Below, piece by piece: positions 36,951-46,670 of a stretch of DNA of 64,000 bases; position 1 is the first letter of the stretch, and each line of letters opens with the position of its first letter. A program made the position numbers and the translations under genes. The notes below the pieces were generated by a model. It did no database searches. It was not told the origin of the DNA and saw only the letters and a program-made list of their open reading frames with translations. Source of the DNA: Ashinkailepas kermadecensis (taxonomy: Eukaryota > Arthropoda > Thecostraca > Neolepadidae); NCBI GenBank assembly GCA_034440615.1, contig JAOTOM010004685.1, positions 1-64,000 on the forward strand, read 5' to 3'.

Positions 36951-37759
36951 GCCGGCCGGCGAGAGCGGATTTGAACGGCGGAGGAAATTTGCCCCGATCC
37001 GTGCATACGGCCGCTGCACGGTTGGCATGCTCGCGCCGGTATGTGTGCCGCTGTGCAACAGACTCCGGGCGCAGAAAGAACAATGGCTGCCCTTCGCGCC
37101 TGTCGGAATGTTGCGGCATGAATCCCCGACATAAATGGCATTCGACTGCTGAGCGTTTGAATAAGGCTGAGCGTAAAAACGACATTGCGTGAACGACATC
37201 CTGTACACGTTCCTTGGAAAACAGAATGCCCTGTGATGCTGTGTTTGCCATTCTCGTCCCTGGTTCGTACGCTCCGGGAGTCGGGCGTTTTCCTGTAGTC
37301 CTATTGAACTCGGCGTCGTCGCATGTTGTTCGTGTGCTGCCAGGCTGCACTGACATAGCACAGAGTCACAAGCTGGAGGAAAACACGCCGCTCGGTATGT
37401 GTGTCGCTGTGGCAGGGCGCCTTTGTCTCGGTGGCCCGTGTCTGCCGTGCCCAGGTGGGGTTCGAATGAACTGTGTCTCCTGTGCGCCGTGTGGCGGTCA
37501 GGTCAGGTCAGGTCAGGTCAGGTCGTGTCAGGTCAACAACAATGCAGTGTAGTGTAGTAGTCGGGTTAGGTCAGCTTCGACATGGTGCAGTGTGTGGCCA
37601 CGTCAGGTCGAGTCGAATCGGGTCAGATCAGCAACAGTGCAGTACAGTGCAGTGGGGTGTAGTGTTCGGGTCAGTTTAGGGTCAGGTGGCGGCGGGTCTG
37701 GCACAGTGTATCCAGTGTGCGATTTCACCGTGCTGACCGCAGACGTTTTACGCCCGCAG
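36951..37759. other. no exon seen; short AGGTC/AGTGTAG repeats near the right end
   Basis: 37497-37530 is a GGTCA pentamer run (overlapping AGGTCA words), followed by scattered GTGCAGT/GTAGTGT/GGGTCAG words up to 37690. This lies directly upstream of the SH2D5-like exon at 37760. The upstream exons of that gene, with the first three quarters of the PTB domain, were looked for between 14.6 and 37.7 kb and not found. Confidence 0.4.
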
Positions 37760-37915
37760 GCGGAGGAGCTGAACGCCGTGGTGGGCAACGCGTTTCGTCT
37801 GGCGTACGCGGCGCGTCTTCAGCGCTCGTGTCGCGGCCAGCCGACCGGCGAGTCGGCCTCGTGCTGCACCACCGAGTCGCACCCGACCGCCGACAAGGCG
37901 AACAACCGCACCTGG
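37760..37915 (+). CDS. SH2D5-like exon 1 in window: end of PTB domain
   Basis: The acceptor is GCCCGCAG|GCGGAG and the donor ACCTGG|GTCAGT. It has 52 codons, phase 0 to phase 0. It opens with the amphipathic helix AEELNAVVGNAFRLAYAARL, the closing helix of PTB/PID folds, then a Cys/Ser-rich stretch ending NNRTW. Only the end of the PTB domain is here, so one or more exons must precede it. Confidence 0.75.
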
Positions 37916-40900
37916 GTCAGTGGTGCGACGGCACGCAGGTCGGCCGAGGTGCCAGCGTCACGTCACCTACTGGAATGCCACGCCACGCTATACAACGTCA
38001 TGCCACGTCATGCCACGTCGAGTGGTGCACACCACGCCATGGAACGGCACGTCATGTGACGTCGTCAGCGTCACGTCGCACCGCGTTGAGTGGCGTGGCG
38101 TGATGTTTCGACATGCGACTTGGCATCTCAGGCAGCTGTGCGGCGTTCTGCCACGGCTCGCACCATTCGTGGTCGGGTGTGTCGGACCGATGATGGAAGG
38201 GATGGTGGACGTAGTTCCACCGCACGGGAGGTCCCTACACTCCCGGTTGTAGCCGTTTTTTCCACCGCACGGGAGGTCCCTACACTCCCGGCTGTAGCCG
38301 TTTTTTTGGGGGTTGGGGTGTTTCCGTGCCGATGGGCGACGTGGCTGCGTCGACACTGGACTGGCTTACCGATACACCGTCCGGTGATGGCCGACGGCAT
38401 GGAGTCGTCTGGCGCACCAGCTAAACAGTTGACCCGGTGCACGACCCAAGTTCATTTTACTTGAGACGCTTTGCACCGATGATACTCAAGAGAGTTTTTG
38501 CTTGTGATTTTGGTACATCACTGATCCAGTCCGAATTGCATTCAAATTTCTTCGCGGGCTATTTTATTATCGTTCAATAACACAAACAACGAGCGAAATT
38601 AAATATTTCACCATTCAGACATTATTCTGCTCGCTAATGCAGCATAATCTCTGTGCGCGTTTACCCAGGTGATGGGAGAGTGAGTGACAAGAAGAATGCG
38701 CAACAGACTGGAATTACGAAAAACTCAGCAATTGAGCCGACGCACGGCTATTCTTCGAATGAAAAATGCGTCCGGTCTCTGCAGACGACCAGCTCTGGAA
38801 TGTCCACTTCCTGGATTATACGCGACATCGGCGCGCCAAACCCCGAAACACCGTGCGGACAAGGCCGCAGCGGCGCCGGCCAACCGGGCGCCGGCCGTCT
38901 CGCCGTGTCGCCGTGTCGCCGTGTGCACGCATTCGTGACTGCACGTGATCTCCGGTCGCACACCGGCCACCGCGACCGGTCGCGCCGGGGCGCATTCCGA
39001 GTCGTACCCGCCAAACTCGCCCGCCAAACCGGTTCCCGGCGCGCGTTATTGACGGCGGCAGCGGCTCCGGTGGCGGCGGCCGATCCGGCCCTGGCCGCAG
39101 ACGCACTTCGTGGGCGGAGCACATGCCGGCCATCGCAGTGGACGTCGGTGGACGCGGCGCCGATGGCCGTGATCGGCGCGGTGGCCTGTTGCGTCACGCA
39201 TCCACAGCGGCACTGCACGGACCACTACGCCGGACCACATGCATGCACCGAGCATCATGTGTGGCTTAGCACACTGCATCGGACACTACGACAGGACCGA
39301 CACCGGGAAATACATCAAGATTAGCACTGGGCACTACATCGGTCATTGAACCATACCTGTTCCATCGGTTACCATACCGTCGCGCCTACTACACATATGC
39401 CAGGCACTACTTCGAGGAGTACGTCTGACACTACACAGGCACCACGGCCAGCACTACAGCGGGCAGCGCAACTAATGCTACATCAAGCGTCAGTAGGTAC
39501 ATCAGACCACAATATCGGACCACTACATCGGACCACTACGTCAGACCACTGCCGGACTAACTTGTTCAACTTGTCGGCATAATCGATCGTGAGAACTTGT
39601 GGAGCTGAGATTTTGGAGCGTCTCTGAAGCTATGTCTAGCTGGACCAGTGACGACGTGTGACCTGACCTGACCCTGATCCGCGTAAGATTATAACTATGT
39701 CTACCTTGACTGTACTGCTCACTGATCACGGTTGCGAAAGCCCACTGGCAGATCCAACACGAGCACGATTTCCCTCATTCTCACCCCAGTCTCAGAGATG
39801 AGGCAGAAGCTTCTACTCTCGTCCAACTTCCAATGATAAAAGTACACGTTTATTTCTTGAATGTTCACGAAACTCTGGCATATTGTGATCCGAAGATGTT
39901 TCGTTCAAACAACTTTGGAATTAACTTTAGCACAACACAATCAGCCTCTCCTCCAGAAAACAACGTATGCTCAGCCTTCTGGCTCCGCACCTGACCTCGT
40001 CCGTACGTTGCAGGGCCGGCGCTCCCGGCAGCGCGAGCCGGGCCGGCGGGAGCTGTGCCGAGGCAAGAGTGTGAACGTGGCGAGCGGCTCGTCCGAGCCG
40101 GAGACGGCGGCGCGGCTGGCCCCCGAGCTGCGCCGCTCTCTGCTCACCGGCTACGTCAACGAGGCCGTCTCCGTGACGGACTCGGAGTCGCGCTCCAGTG
40201 AGAGTGACGGCCGGCCGCTGTCGGCCGCCGGCCGCTCCGTCTCCGAGAGCAGCCAGAGGTGGGTACCGTCTCCCCACCGTCTATCTCTCTCTGTCTGTCG
40301 GTCGGCCGCCGGCCGCTTCGTCTCTGAAAGCAGCCAGAGGTGGGTCCTGTCTCCCCTCTGTCTCCCTCTGGCTGGCGGTCGGCCGCCGCCGCTCCGTCTC
40401 CGAGAGCAGCCAGAGGTGGGTACCGGCTCCCCACCGTCTCCCTCTGTCTGTCGGCCGGCCGCCGGCCGCTCCATCTTCGAGAGCAACCAGAGGTAGGTCC
40501 TGTCTCCTCTCTGTCTCTCTGCCTCCCTGTCTCTCTCAGGGAGGCGGGCGCGGGACCCTTCGTCCCCAATAGCATTCAGAGAGGAGCTCTGTCTCCCTCT
40601 CCTTCTCAGAGAGGAGCTCTGTCTATCCGTCCGTCTGCTTGTCCGTCTGTCTACATCTGTCTCTTTGTCTGCTTGCCCGTGTATGCCGATCGTCCTGTCT
40701 CAGAGAACGTCGGAAGCGATTTATATCTTGCCATATCGGTCTGTCGATATGTGTGCCTTTATATGTATCAACACCCAATCTTCCCTCCTCCGCATCTATT
40801 GCGTCAGTATCTGAAGGCATCTATTCCTCTATCTCTTTATCTGTGTGTCTGTCTCGGTTTGTATCCTCTGTCGCTATGTGTGCCTCTCAATTGAGCAAAA

Positions 40901-43313
40901 GCATCGGCTCCTTGGTCTCCTATTAAACTCATGGTGTGCATTTGGTAATGGCGAGGATTTGTCTTTGCCTATCATTACTTGTGACTCACCGAGGTACAGT
41001 CATCAGATCATTCAGCGGAGTGCTCAGACAAGTCTTTACCACAACATGTGATTCCCACGCCGACGTGAACTGACCAATGCCGACGTCCGTTTCAGTCTGC
41101 GGGATGACGCCAAGAGTTGCCATTGGTCGAGCGCGTCCAGTTCCGCCTCCACGTCGCACGTGGACGGCGTGAGCGGCGCCTCCACACCCACACCGCCGCC
41201 CTACTACCAGCAGGGGCCCAGCGCCGAGTCGCTGCAGCTGCGCACGGCCGCCTGGTTTCAGGCAGGCATACCCAGGTCAGTTAGGCACATTGAGGCCGAC
41301 AGGGCATACCTGTAGTTGGTCACTAATGCTCGCAGGGCACATCCACCCGGGTTGGTTCGAGACATTAAGACCGACAGGGCATACCTGTAGTTAGTCACTA
41401 ATGCTAGCGGGACACATCTACCCCGGGCTGGTCGGGGACATTAAACAGGGCGTGCCCGGTTGTTCAGGTGCAGCAAGTCGGCAACAGTGCGAGTTGAGTG
41501 AGTCCGGGTGCAGTGTGGTGCAGGGTTGGAAAAATAGGCTGCTCCTGGATCTTTTGGCATCCAGAACAACATCATCTCCAGCATATTACCTCTCATTTTT
41601 CCTCATTTGAAAGTTGAATGGTGCTGTTTGACAGTGATCAGCTAGGTGTAAAGTCCTCAAGATTCACTGGGAAGTGCAACCTGGGATTCTAATGTCATAG
41701 TTTTTAAGAAAGATATCCTCTCCGTATTCAATTACCCAAAGATTTTCCTATCCACATCCATAATGACAAATTGCCAATACAATCCTGGTGTGGCGTGTCA
41801 GGGTCACATCAACACTCAGCGGGCGTGTCAGGGACACATCAACACTCAGCGGGCGTGTCAGGGTCACATCAACACTCAGCGGTCGTGTCAGGGACACATC
41901 AACACTCAGCGGTCGTATCAGGGACACATCAACACTCAGCGGTCGTGTCAGGGACACATCAACACTCAGCGGTCGTGTCAGGGACACATCAACACTCAGC
42001 GGGTGTGTCAGGGTCACATCAACACTCAGCGGTCGTGTCACCACCACCGTGACCTGCCGGAACTCTGACCGACCACTCTCACTCTCTCACTAGCTGACTG
42101 GTTGGCTGGAACCTGTCGATTGTTATCGGTTGGTTAGCGAGGTCCAACATCAATAACTGTAACTAACGTTCCACTTTTTAGTATGTCAACTTAATGAGTG
42201 TAAAGTTAGCACCAGGTTCGATGGCGTGGTTGGTTGGGTTTACATGCTGGTGTACTGCCGGGCACCTAATACCATTAAATTGGAATGAGCTGTGGTCCTC
42301 TGCGGGTGCTATCGTCTGGGAACTTAGCGGGTCCACCAGAATGTGTGTACTGTTGCCGGTGTGTGAGGTCAGTGACTGGTCATCACGTGGCCGGTCGGTG
42401 TGTGACGCCAATGTGTGACGTCAGTATGACGCCACATATTGACGTCTGTATGTGACGTCAATGTGTGACGTCGGTATGCGACGTCCATGTGTGTCGTCAG
42501 TGTGTGACGTCTGTGTGTGACGTCAATATGTGACGTCGGTATGCGACGTCCATGTGTGACGTGTTTGTGTGACGTCAATGTGTGACGTCGGTATGCGACG
42601 TCCATGTGTGACGTCAATGTGTGACGTCAATATGTGACGGTTGCAGGGAGATCGCGCTGGAGGTGCTCTCCCAGGAGCCAGTGGGCGCCTTCATGGTACG
42701 CGAGTCCACTACGAAGCACGGCTGTTACGCGCTCTCGCTGCGCGTGCCGCGGGACTTCCAGGTGTCGGGCATCGCGCATTACCTGATCCTCAACACTACA
42801 AAGGGATACAAGATCAAGGTGAGCGTCGCATTTATTGGGCCACTAAAACAACTGACAACGCCACATCTACCACCGACTACACTGGCAGTCTGATAGATAA
42901 AGGGAGCGAAACTCATGCCAATTAAAGGTGCTTGCCTACCTCCATGCAACAACTCGTTCCTTTTTATTCCTCTGTCGAATTTTTGATACGCTGTCTGCGA
43001 GTGCGACCGTGCATGATCTGCGTGTCGATGCCGGCGACGACGGCGGCGGCGGCGCGTCGGCGCCGACGCAGCACCGACTGACGAGGCGCGCTCACGTGAT
43101 CGGCAGGGCTTCACGAAGGAGTTCACATCGCTGACGGCGCTGATCACGCACCACTCGGTGATGCCCGAGCTGCTGCCGTGCACGCTGTCGCTCAGCCGAT
43201 ACAACCCGGACTTCGCGCGCGTCGAGTCGTCCGACCTGGTGGAGCTGGACGCCGACTCCGAGTACAACGGCCTCAGCCAGCTGTCGCAGGCCACCAGCGA
43301 CACCAGCGTCTGA
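37760..43313 (+). CDS. SH2D5-like PTB-SH2 adaptor protein, C-terminal 319 aa (5 exons)
   Basis: Join 37760-37915, 40014-40258, 41096-41275, 42647-42818 and 43107-43313; the 5' end is missing. All five exons have AG/GT borders and mutually compatible phases (0, 2, 2, 0). Residues 1-17 (AEELNAVVGNAFRLAYA) match the last helix of a PTB domain. A Ser-rich linker (about 53-186) follows. Residues 187-285 are an SH2 domain starting AAWFQAGIPR, with the phosphotyrosine-binding FMVRES block (Arg 212) and ending LLPCTLSLSRYNP. The tail is acidic and ends TSDTSV. Human SH2D5 has the same PTB-linker-SH2 order, a WAFAGIS entry to its SH2 and a closing CPLDMGRLNP. This copy keeps the SH2 arginine that human SH2D5, as I remember it, lacks. 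The expected role is a cytoplasmic adaptor without catalytic activity; partners are unknown here. An alternative is another PTB-SH2 family. I am sure of the domains and fairly sure of the family. Confidence 0.8.
40014..40258 (+). CDS. SH2D5-like exon 2: basic/Ser-rich linker
   Basis: The acceptor is CGTTGCAG|GGCCGG and the donor AGCCAGAG|GTGGGT. It has 81 codons plus 2 nt (phase 0 to 2). It encodes a basic start (GRRSRQREPGRR), then a Ser/Glu-rich segment with TGYVNEAVSVTDSE and the end RSVSESSQ. The last about 50 bp with the donor are repeated three more times downstream (see the repeat at 40210-40500). The first donor gives the exon used here, but longer in-frame versions are possible. Confidence 0.75.
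40210..40500 (+). repeat. exon-2 3' end and splice donor repeated four times
   Basis: The block GGCCGCCGGCCGCT(C/T)C + TCTC(C/T)GA(G/A)AGCAGCCAGAG|GT plus intronic CTGTCTCCC/CTCTGTC sequence occurs with donors after 40258, 40339, 40415 and 40492. Spacings are 81, 76 and 77 bp. Donors at +81 and +234 nt are in frame with the first, and the reading frame is open up to the last donor. The third (+157) is out of frame. All four keep CAGAG|GT(G/A)GGT, a strong donor match. Confidence 0.9.
40501..41095. other. intron remainder, pyrimidine-rich then AT-rich
   Basis: GAGAGGAGCTCTGTCT is present twice (about 40578 and 40609), with CTGTCTGTC-type low-complexity sequence to about 40870. The intron ends in a TCCGTTTCAG acceptor at 41095. 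No additional exon seen. Confidence 0.5.
41096..41275 (+). CDS. SH2D5-like exon 3: linker and start of SH2 domain
   Basis: The acceptor is CGTTTCAG|TCTGCG and the donor TACCCAG|GTCAGT; 180 nt, phase 2 to 2. It encodes a Ser-rich linker (HWSSASSSASTS, TPTPPPYYQQGP) and then AAWFQAGIP, the tryptophan-containing entry strand of the SH2 domain. The proline-rich TPTPPPYY could be an SH3 or phosphotyrosine ligand, by composition only. Confidence 0.8.
41272..41450 (+). repeat. 75-bp duplication starting at the exon-3 donor
   Basis: GCATACCCAGGTCAGTTAGG at the exon border resembles GGGCATACCTGTAGTTGGTC (about 41302) and GGGCATACCTGTAGTTAGTC (about 41377). The block GACAGGGCATACCTGTAGTT recurs 75 bp apart, followed by CACTAATGCT(C/A)GC(A/G)GG(G/A)CACATC. 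The array begins within a few bases of the splice donor. Confidence 0.75.
41451..41790. other. intron, no feature seen
   Basis: This is intron sequence between the donor-side duplication and the 30-bp array. No exon or RNA recognised. Confidence 0.45.
41791..42050. repeat. 30-bp minisatellite, 8-9 copies
   Basis: The unit CGTGTCAGGG(A/T)CACATCAACACTCAGCGG(G/T) (two halves, each under 20 bases conserved) repeats at exactly 30 bp within the intron. There are no unique spacers, so it is not CRISPR-like. The multiple-of-three period leaves all + frames open. Confidence 0.97.
42051..42367. other. intron, no feature seen
   Basis: This is intron sequence between the 30-bp array and the TGACGTCA array. 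No exon recognised. Confidence 0.45.
42390..42640. repeat. TGACGTCA-rich array ending at the exon-4 acceptor
   Basis: Imperfect units of about 13-14 bp follow (A/G)TGTGTGACGTC(A/G/T) with longer phrases such as GTGTGACGTCGGTATGCGACGT + CCATGTGTG. About six perfect TGACGTCA octamers (the CRE palindrome) and several TGACGTCG/T near-matches are packed into 250 bp. The last unit runs straight into GTGACGGTTGCAG, the acceptor of exon 4. Confidence 0.9.
42647..42818 (+). CDS. SH2D5-like exon 4: SH2 core with FMVRES
   Basis: The acceptor is GGTTGCAG|GGAGAT and the donor AGATCAAG|GTGAGC; 172 nt, phase 2 to 0. It encodes helix A (EIALEVLSQEPVG), strand B with FMVREST containing the phosphotyrosine-contacting Arg, then CYALSLRVP, and HYLILNTTKGYKIK, whose HYLI matches the strand-D His of SH2 domains. 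It is clear SH2 sequence with no frame damage. Confidence 0.92.
43107..43313 (+). CDS. SH2D5-like last exon: end of SH2, acidic tail, stop
   Basis: The acceptor is ATCGGCAG|GGCTTC, phase 0; TGA is at 43311-43313. It encodes EFTSLTALITHHSVMPELLP, the SH2 helix B and following loop, then CTLSLSRYNPDF. The acidic tail has SSDLVELDADSEYNGLSQLS. The last four residues TSV-type (TSDTSV) resemble a class I PDZ ligand (S/T-x-V), which is inference from the end only. Confidence 0.92.
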   Translation, partial: GFTKEFTSLTALITHHSVMPELLPCTLSLSRYNPDFARVESSDLVELDADSEYNGLSQLSQATSDTSV

Positions 43314-43740
43314 GACGAGGCCAGCCTGACAGCGCCCGAGGCGGCCGGCCGCCGCCGCAGACTCGCCGAGCGCGCGCAGTGGCCCGGGACGAGCCGCGGA
43401 CGCCGGCGCCCCGGGAGTGCCGTGCTGACCCAGGGCGACCAGTCGGAGCCCACCCAGTGACCGGCAGTGACCCGGCAGTGACCGGCAGTGACCGGCAGTG
43501 ACCCGACGGCGCCTGACGCCCGTGCCGGGCCCGCTCATGTGATACTAACGCTAGTTGTGGGACGCTACACGCGTGTAAATAATCAAAGATGCGTCTATTA
43601 TTTATTGATGGTGCGGCGGCAGCCAGCACGATGTGCGCCGACGTCGTCCGGGACCATGGAGATCGAGCTCTGAGATGCGCCTGCGCTTGTGATCCGTCTG
43701 TTCCCGCCTGAACCGATCTAAATAAACCAATCGTCGTACC
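43314..43740 (+). other. 3' UTR of the SH2D5-like gene
   Basis: This runs from the stop to the poly(A) signal. It contains CGGCAGTGACC repeated four times at about 43461-43503. The open frames here continue only by GC content. Confidence 0.6.
43721..43726 (+). terminator. AATAAA polyadenylation signal
   Basis: A canonical AATAAA lies 408 nt after the stop codon of the SH2D5-like gene, followed within 30 nt by a TGTGTGG/GT-rich stretch. No better signal is closer. Confidence 0.65.
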
Positions 43741-44334
43741 GGTCGCCTTCTGTGTGGAGAGGACGAACCGCTTGGCATTTGCACGAGGAACGGGCAACGG
43801 TCAGTTGATTCAGCATCGCGAAAACGTCGCCAGCAGTTCACAGCCATACGGCGACACGGGTGTGCCCGAGGGGTGGGGAAAAGTGTCGGTGGCTCTGGCT
43901 CCGGTGGCGCCACCTTCAGCTGTGAACTAGCAGGCTGTTAAAGGCCTGTCACTTCCTGCTGCAGTGCTATGCGGTTGCCAACCGGTACGCCGACTTTCCG
44001 TGTTCAGACCACGCCCTGCACCACCCGACTGGCCACACGGTCGGGCCGCCGGCGAGGCTCGGCGCATGAGCACCGCGGAAGCACACATGCCCAGTGCTGC
44101 CAGCGCACCGGGAAGGAGGGGCAGCGTCCAGCATTCCCCCTCCGGCTTAAGTCACGAGCAACAACGGGACAACGGGCAACACGTTCACAGCAGCATATAT
44201 ACAAGAAGCAAAAAGCTGCCGGGTGTGGGCTGGGTTTTTTTCAGCACGACAGCGAAACGCAAAGGCGGGCGGACGTCGGCATGACACTGCATGACAGGTG
44301 GCGGCCGTCGAGGAGGAAGTATCCGCGCTGTACG
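43741..44334. other. intergenic, no feature seen
   Basis: No exon or RNA recognised between the poly(A) signal and the 19-bp array. Confidence 0.4.
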
Positions 44335-45530
44335 GCAAGCCAGTGTCGGCGACTCTCGCTAGTCTCGGCGACTCCCGCAAGTGTCGGCGGCTCCCGCCAG
44401 TGTCGGCGACTCCAGCCCGTGTCGGCGACTCCAGTCAGTATCGGCGACTCCAGTCAGTCTCGGCGGCTCCCACCAGTGCCGGCTACTCCCACAAGTGTCG
44501 GCGACTTTCGCCAGCGGCGGCAACTCTCGCCAGTGTCGGCGACTTTCGCCAGCGGCGGCGACTCCCGCCAGTGGCGGCGACTCCCGCCAGTGGCGGCGAC
44601 TCCCGCCAGTCTCGGCGACCCCCGCCAGTGTCGGCGACTCCCGCCAGTGTTGGCGACTCCCACCAGTGTTGGCGACTCTCGCCAGTGGCGGCGACTCCCG
44701 CCAGTGGCGGCGACTCTCGCCAGCGGCGGCGACTCTCGCCAGTGGCGGCGACTCCCGCCAGTGTTGGCGACTTCCACCAGTGTTGGCGACTCTCGCCAGT
44801 GGCGGCGACCCCGGCCAGTGTCGGCGACTCTCGCCAGTGGCGGTGACTCCCACCAGTGGCGGCGACTCCCGCCAGTGGCGGCGACTCCCGCCAGTGTTGG
44901 CGACTCCCACCAGTGTTGGCGACTCTCGCCAGTGGCAGCGACTCTCGCCAGTGGCGGCGACTCTCGCCAGTGGTGGCGACTCCTGCCAGTGTCGGCGACT
45001 CACGCCAGTGTTGGCGACTCCCGCTAGCCTCGGTGGCTCCCGCCAGTGCCGGCTACTTCCGCTAGTCTCGGCGACTCCCGCAAGTGTCGGCGACTCTCGC
45101 CAGTGTCGGCGACTCTCGCCAGTGTCGGCGACTCTCGCCAGTGGCGGTGACTCCCGCCAGTGGCGGCGACTCTCGCCAGTGTCGGCGACTCTCGCCAGTG
45201 GCGGCGACTCCCGCCAGTGTTGGCGACTCCCACCAGTGTTGGCGACTCTCGCCAGTCGCGGCGACTCCAGCCAGTGTCGGCGACTCCCGCCAGTCTCGGC
45301 GACCCCGGCCAGTGTCGGCGACTCCCGCCAGTGTTGGCGACTCCCGCCAGTGTCGGCGACTCCCGCCAGCGGCGGCGACTCTCGCCAGTGGCGGCGACTC
45401 CCGCCAGTGCCGGCGACTCCCGCTAGTCTCGGCGACTCCCGCCAGTGTCGGCGACTCCCGCCAGCGGCGGCGACTCTCGCCAGTGGCGGCGACTCCCGCT
45501 AGTCTCGGCGACTCCCGCGGGTCTGCGCGA
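44335..45530. repeat. 19-bp minisatellite, about 62 copies
   Basis: The unit GTCGGCGACTC(C/T)CGCCAGT varies at the first three bases (GTCGGCG, GTGGCGG, GTTGGCG, CAGCGGCGG), in phrases that recur over hundreds of bp. The 19-bp period is not a multiple of three, so each frame cycles through three peptides every 57 bp. The resulting frames of up to about 370 codons (Ser/Ala/Arg-rich) are artefacts. This is the second longest array in the window. Confidence 0.97.
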
Positions 45531-46180
45531 CACCGACCTGAACTCCCGGCCGAGACGCTGCAGGGCGCCAAAAACCGATGGCGGCCGAACGCGCGCGTCC
45601 TCTCCCGAGGTCGACTCCTGTCGGATAACGGTCTCGGAGTCGGCTCGATGTGCGATCACCTGCTTGCGGCGGTGGGGAGTGTCGGCTTGATGGCCGGCAG
45701 CCTGACCAACACGCCGTCCCCCCTCCCCCCCCCCTCAGGGCGTGCAACAACACAGCGAGCATTGTCCCGGGTCCCGCCCCCCCCCCTCGTCGTTAGCTCG
45801 CGGGCAGACGTCGCTGTTGCCCGGTCAGACGACTGGACCCGGCGGCGCCTGCAGGACCTCCACGTGGATGATCCCTCCGCGCAGGTCGGCGATGAAGTGA
45901 GATAACTCTCGTCACCGGCAGCGGCCACCCGTCGCGAGGGAATTGATTTCGTCACCGCGCCCAAGACGGCGTGGGGATCACCCGGCGGCAGGCCTGCCGC
46001 TGCCTGCCGCTGGGGCCAGCGGAGACGGGCGCCACAAGATTTCGCGGCCGGTATGCCGCCGCTGAGTCGTCGGCCCGCGGTCGTCCTCGCCTCGACCAGC
46101 TGCGGCGGCGGCGGCAGCCCGAGCGTCCCATCAGGCGCCGGTTCAGGCATCACCGGGTCTTGCTCGGGGTCACTCGGATT
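45531..46180. other. GC-rich intergenic stretch
   Basis: C-runs occur at about 45720-45735 and 45778-45786. No gene recognised; it may include flanking DNA or a decayed LTR of the adjacent gypsy fragment, but no LTR pair is visible. Confidence 0.35.
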
Positions 46181-46181
46181 C

Positions 46182-46670
46182 CCTCTACAGTTAAAGTGTT
46201 TGAGATGGATGCGGTGAACCGCTGTGTTTCTGTTCCCTGCCATCTGCACCTGGTCTACAAGTTCTCCACCACCAAAACACAGCTTTCGAATGATGGTACC
46301 GGGACGGGACTACTAAACGACTGTTCAAGTTCTGGCTTATCTGCTGCCTCGGCTATGGCATCCGAGATTCACACCGGATTTCCTGCCTCATATGGAACGG
46401 AATGCACGTGTTCGCCGTACCGCGTTTTCATCGCCTCGTTGGCTGTCACGGCATTGGAACGAACTGCACGCAACGTCATCTGCAACAACCTCATCCGGCC
46501 CGCGAGAAAACTCTGCACTGGCGCCAGCGGGCGTGGTGCCGACAACAATGCATCTCCCGGCAGCCTCGCTTCCCTCCCACACACCAGAAAGAACGTGGTG
46601 TGCCGCGAGAGACCATGCGTGACAGAGTCGCCGGTTGGCACCTCCGTCCTAACGTGTCCCCATCGCATGC
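46182..46670 (-). mobile_element. Ty3/gypsy retrotransposon fragment: integrase C-terminal region
   Basis: On the minus strand, a stretch around 46645-46560 reads HTTFFLVCGREARLPGDALL, the conserved GREARLP block of Ty3/gypsy integrases. It is followed at normal spacing by MKTRYGEHVHSVPYEAGNPV, which corresponds to the K..YD......Y..GD.V segment. Further downstream, past an in-frame TGA at the usual Trp and one frame change, comes QMAGNRNTAVHRIHLKHF, matching the closing V(H/V)RxRLKP-type segment. RT, RNase H and the integrase core are not readable, so this is an inactive remnant. Confidence 0.75.

Noticed and set aside
35851..37361. Open frames of over 300 codons on both strands
   Set aside because: Produced by the 54-bp array and GC-rich flanks; no domain and no splice-bounded exon.
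37440..37470. Second tRNA-like B box (GGGTTCGAATGA)
   Set aside because: No A box at the proper distance and no foldable cloverleaf.
37497..37530. Nuclear-receptor response element (AGGTCA repeats)
   Set aside because: The AGGTCA words overlap in a pentamer run and are not spaced as known direct-repeat elements; simple repeat is the better explanation.
41791..42050. CRISPR-like regularly spaced repeats
   Set aside because: Units are directly adjacent 30-bp copies without unique spacers, within an intron of a eukaryotic gene.
43969..45905. Ser/Arg-rich open frames of up to about 370 codons
   Set aside because: They come from the 19-bp array; peptides cycle every 57 bp and overlap on both strands.
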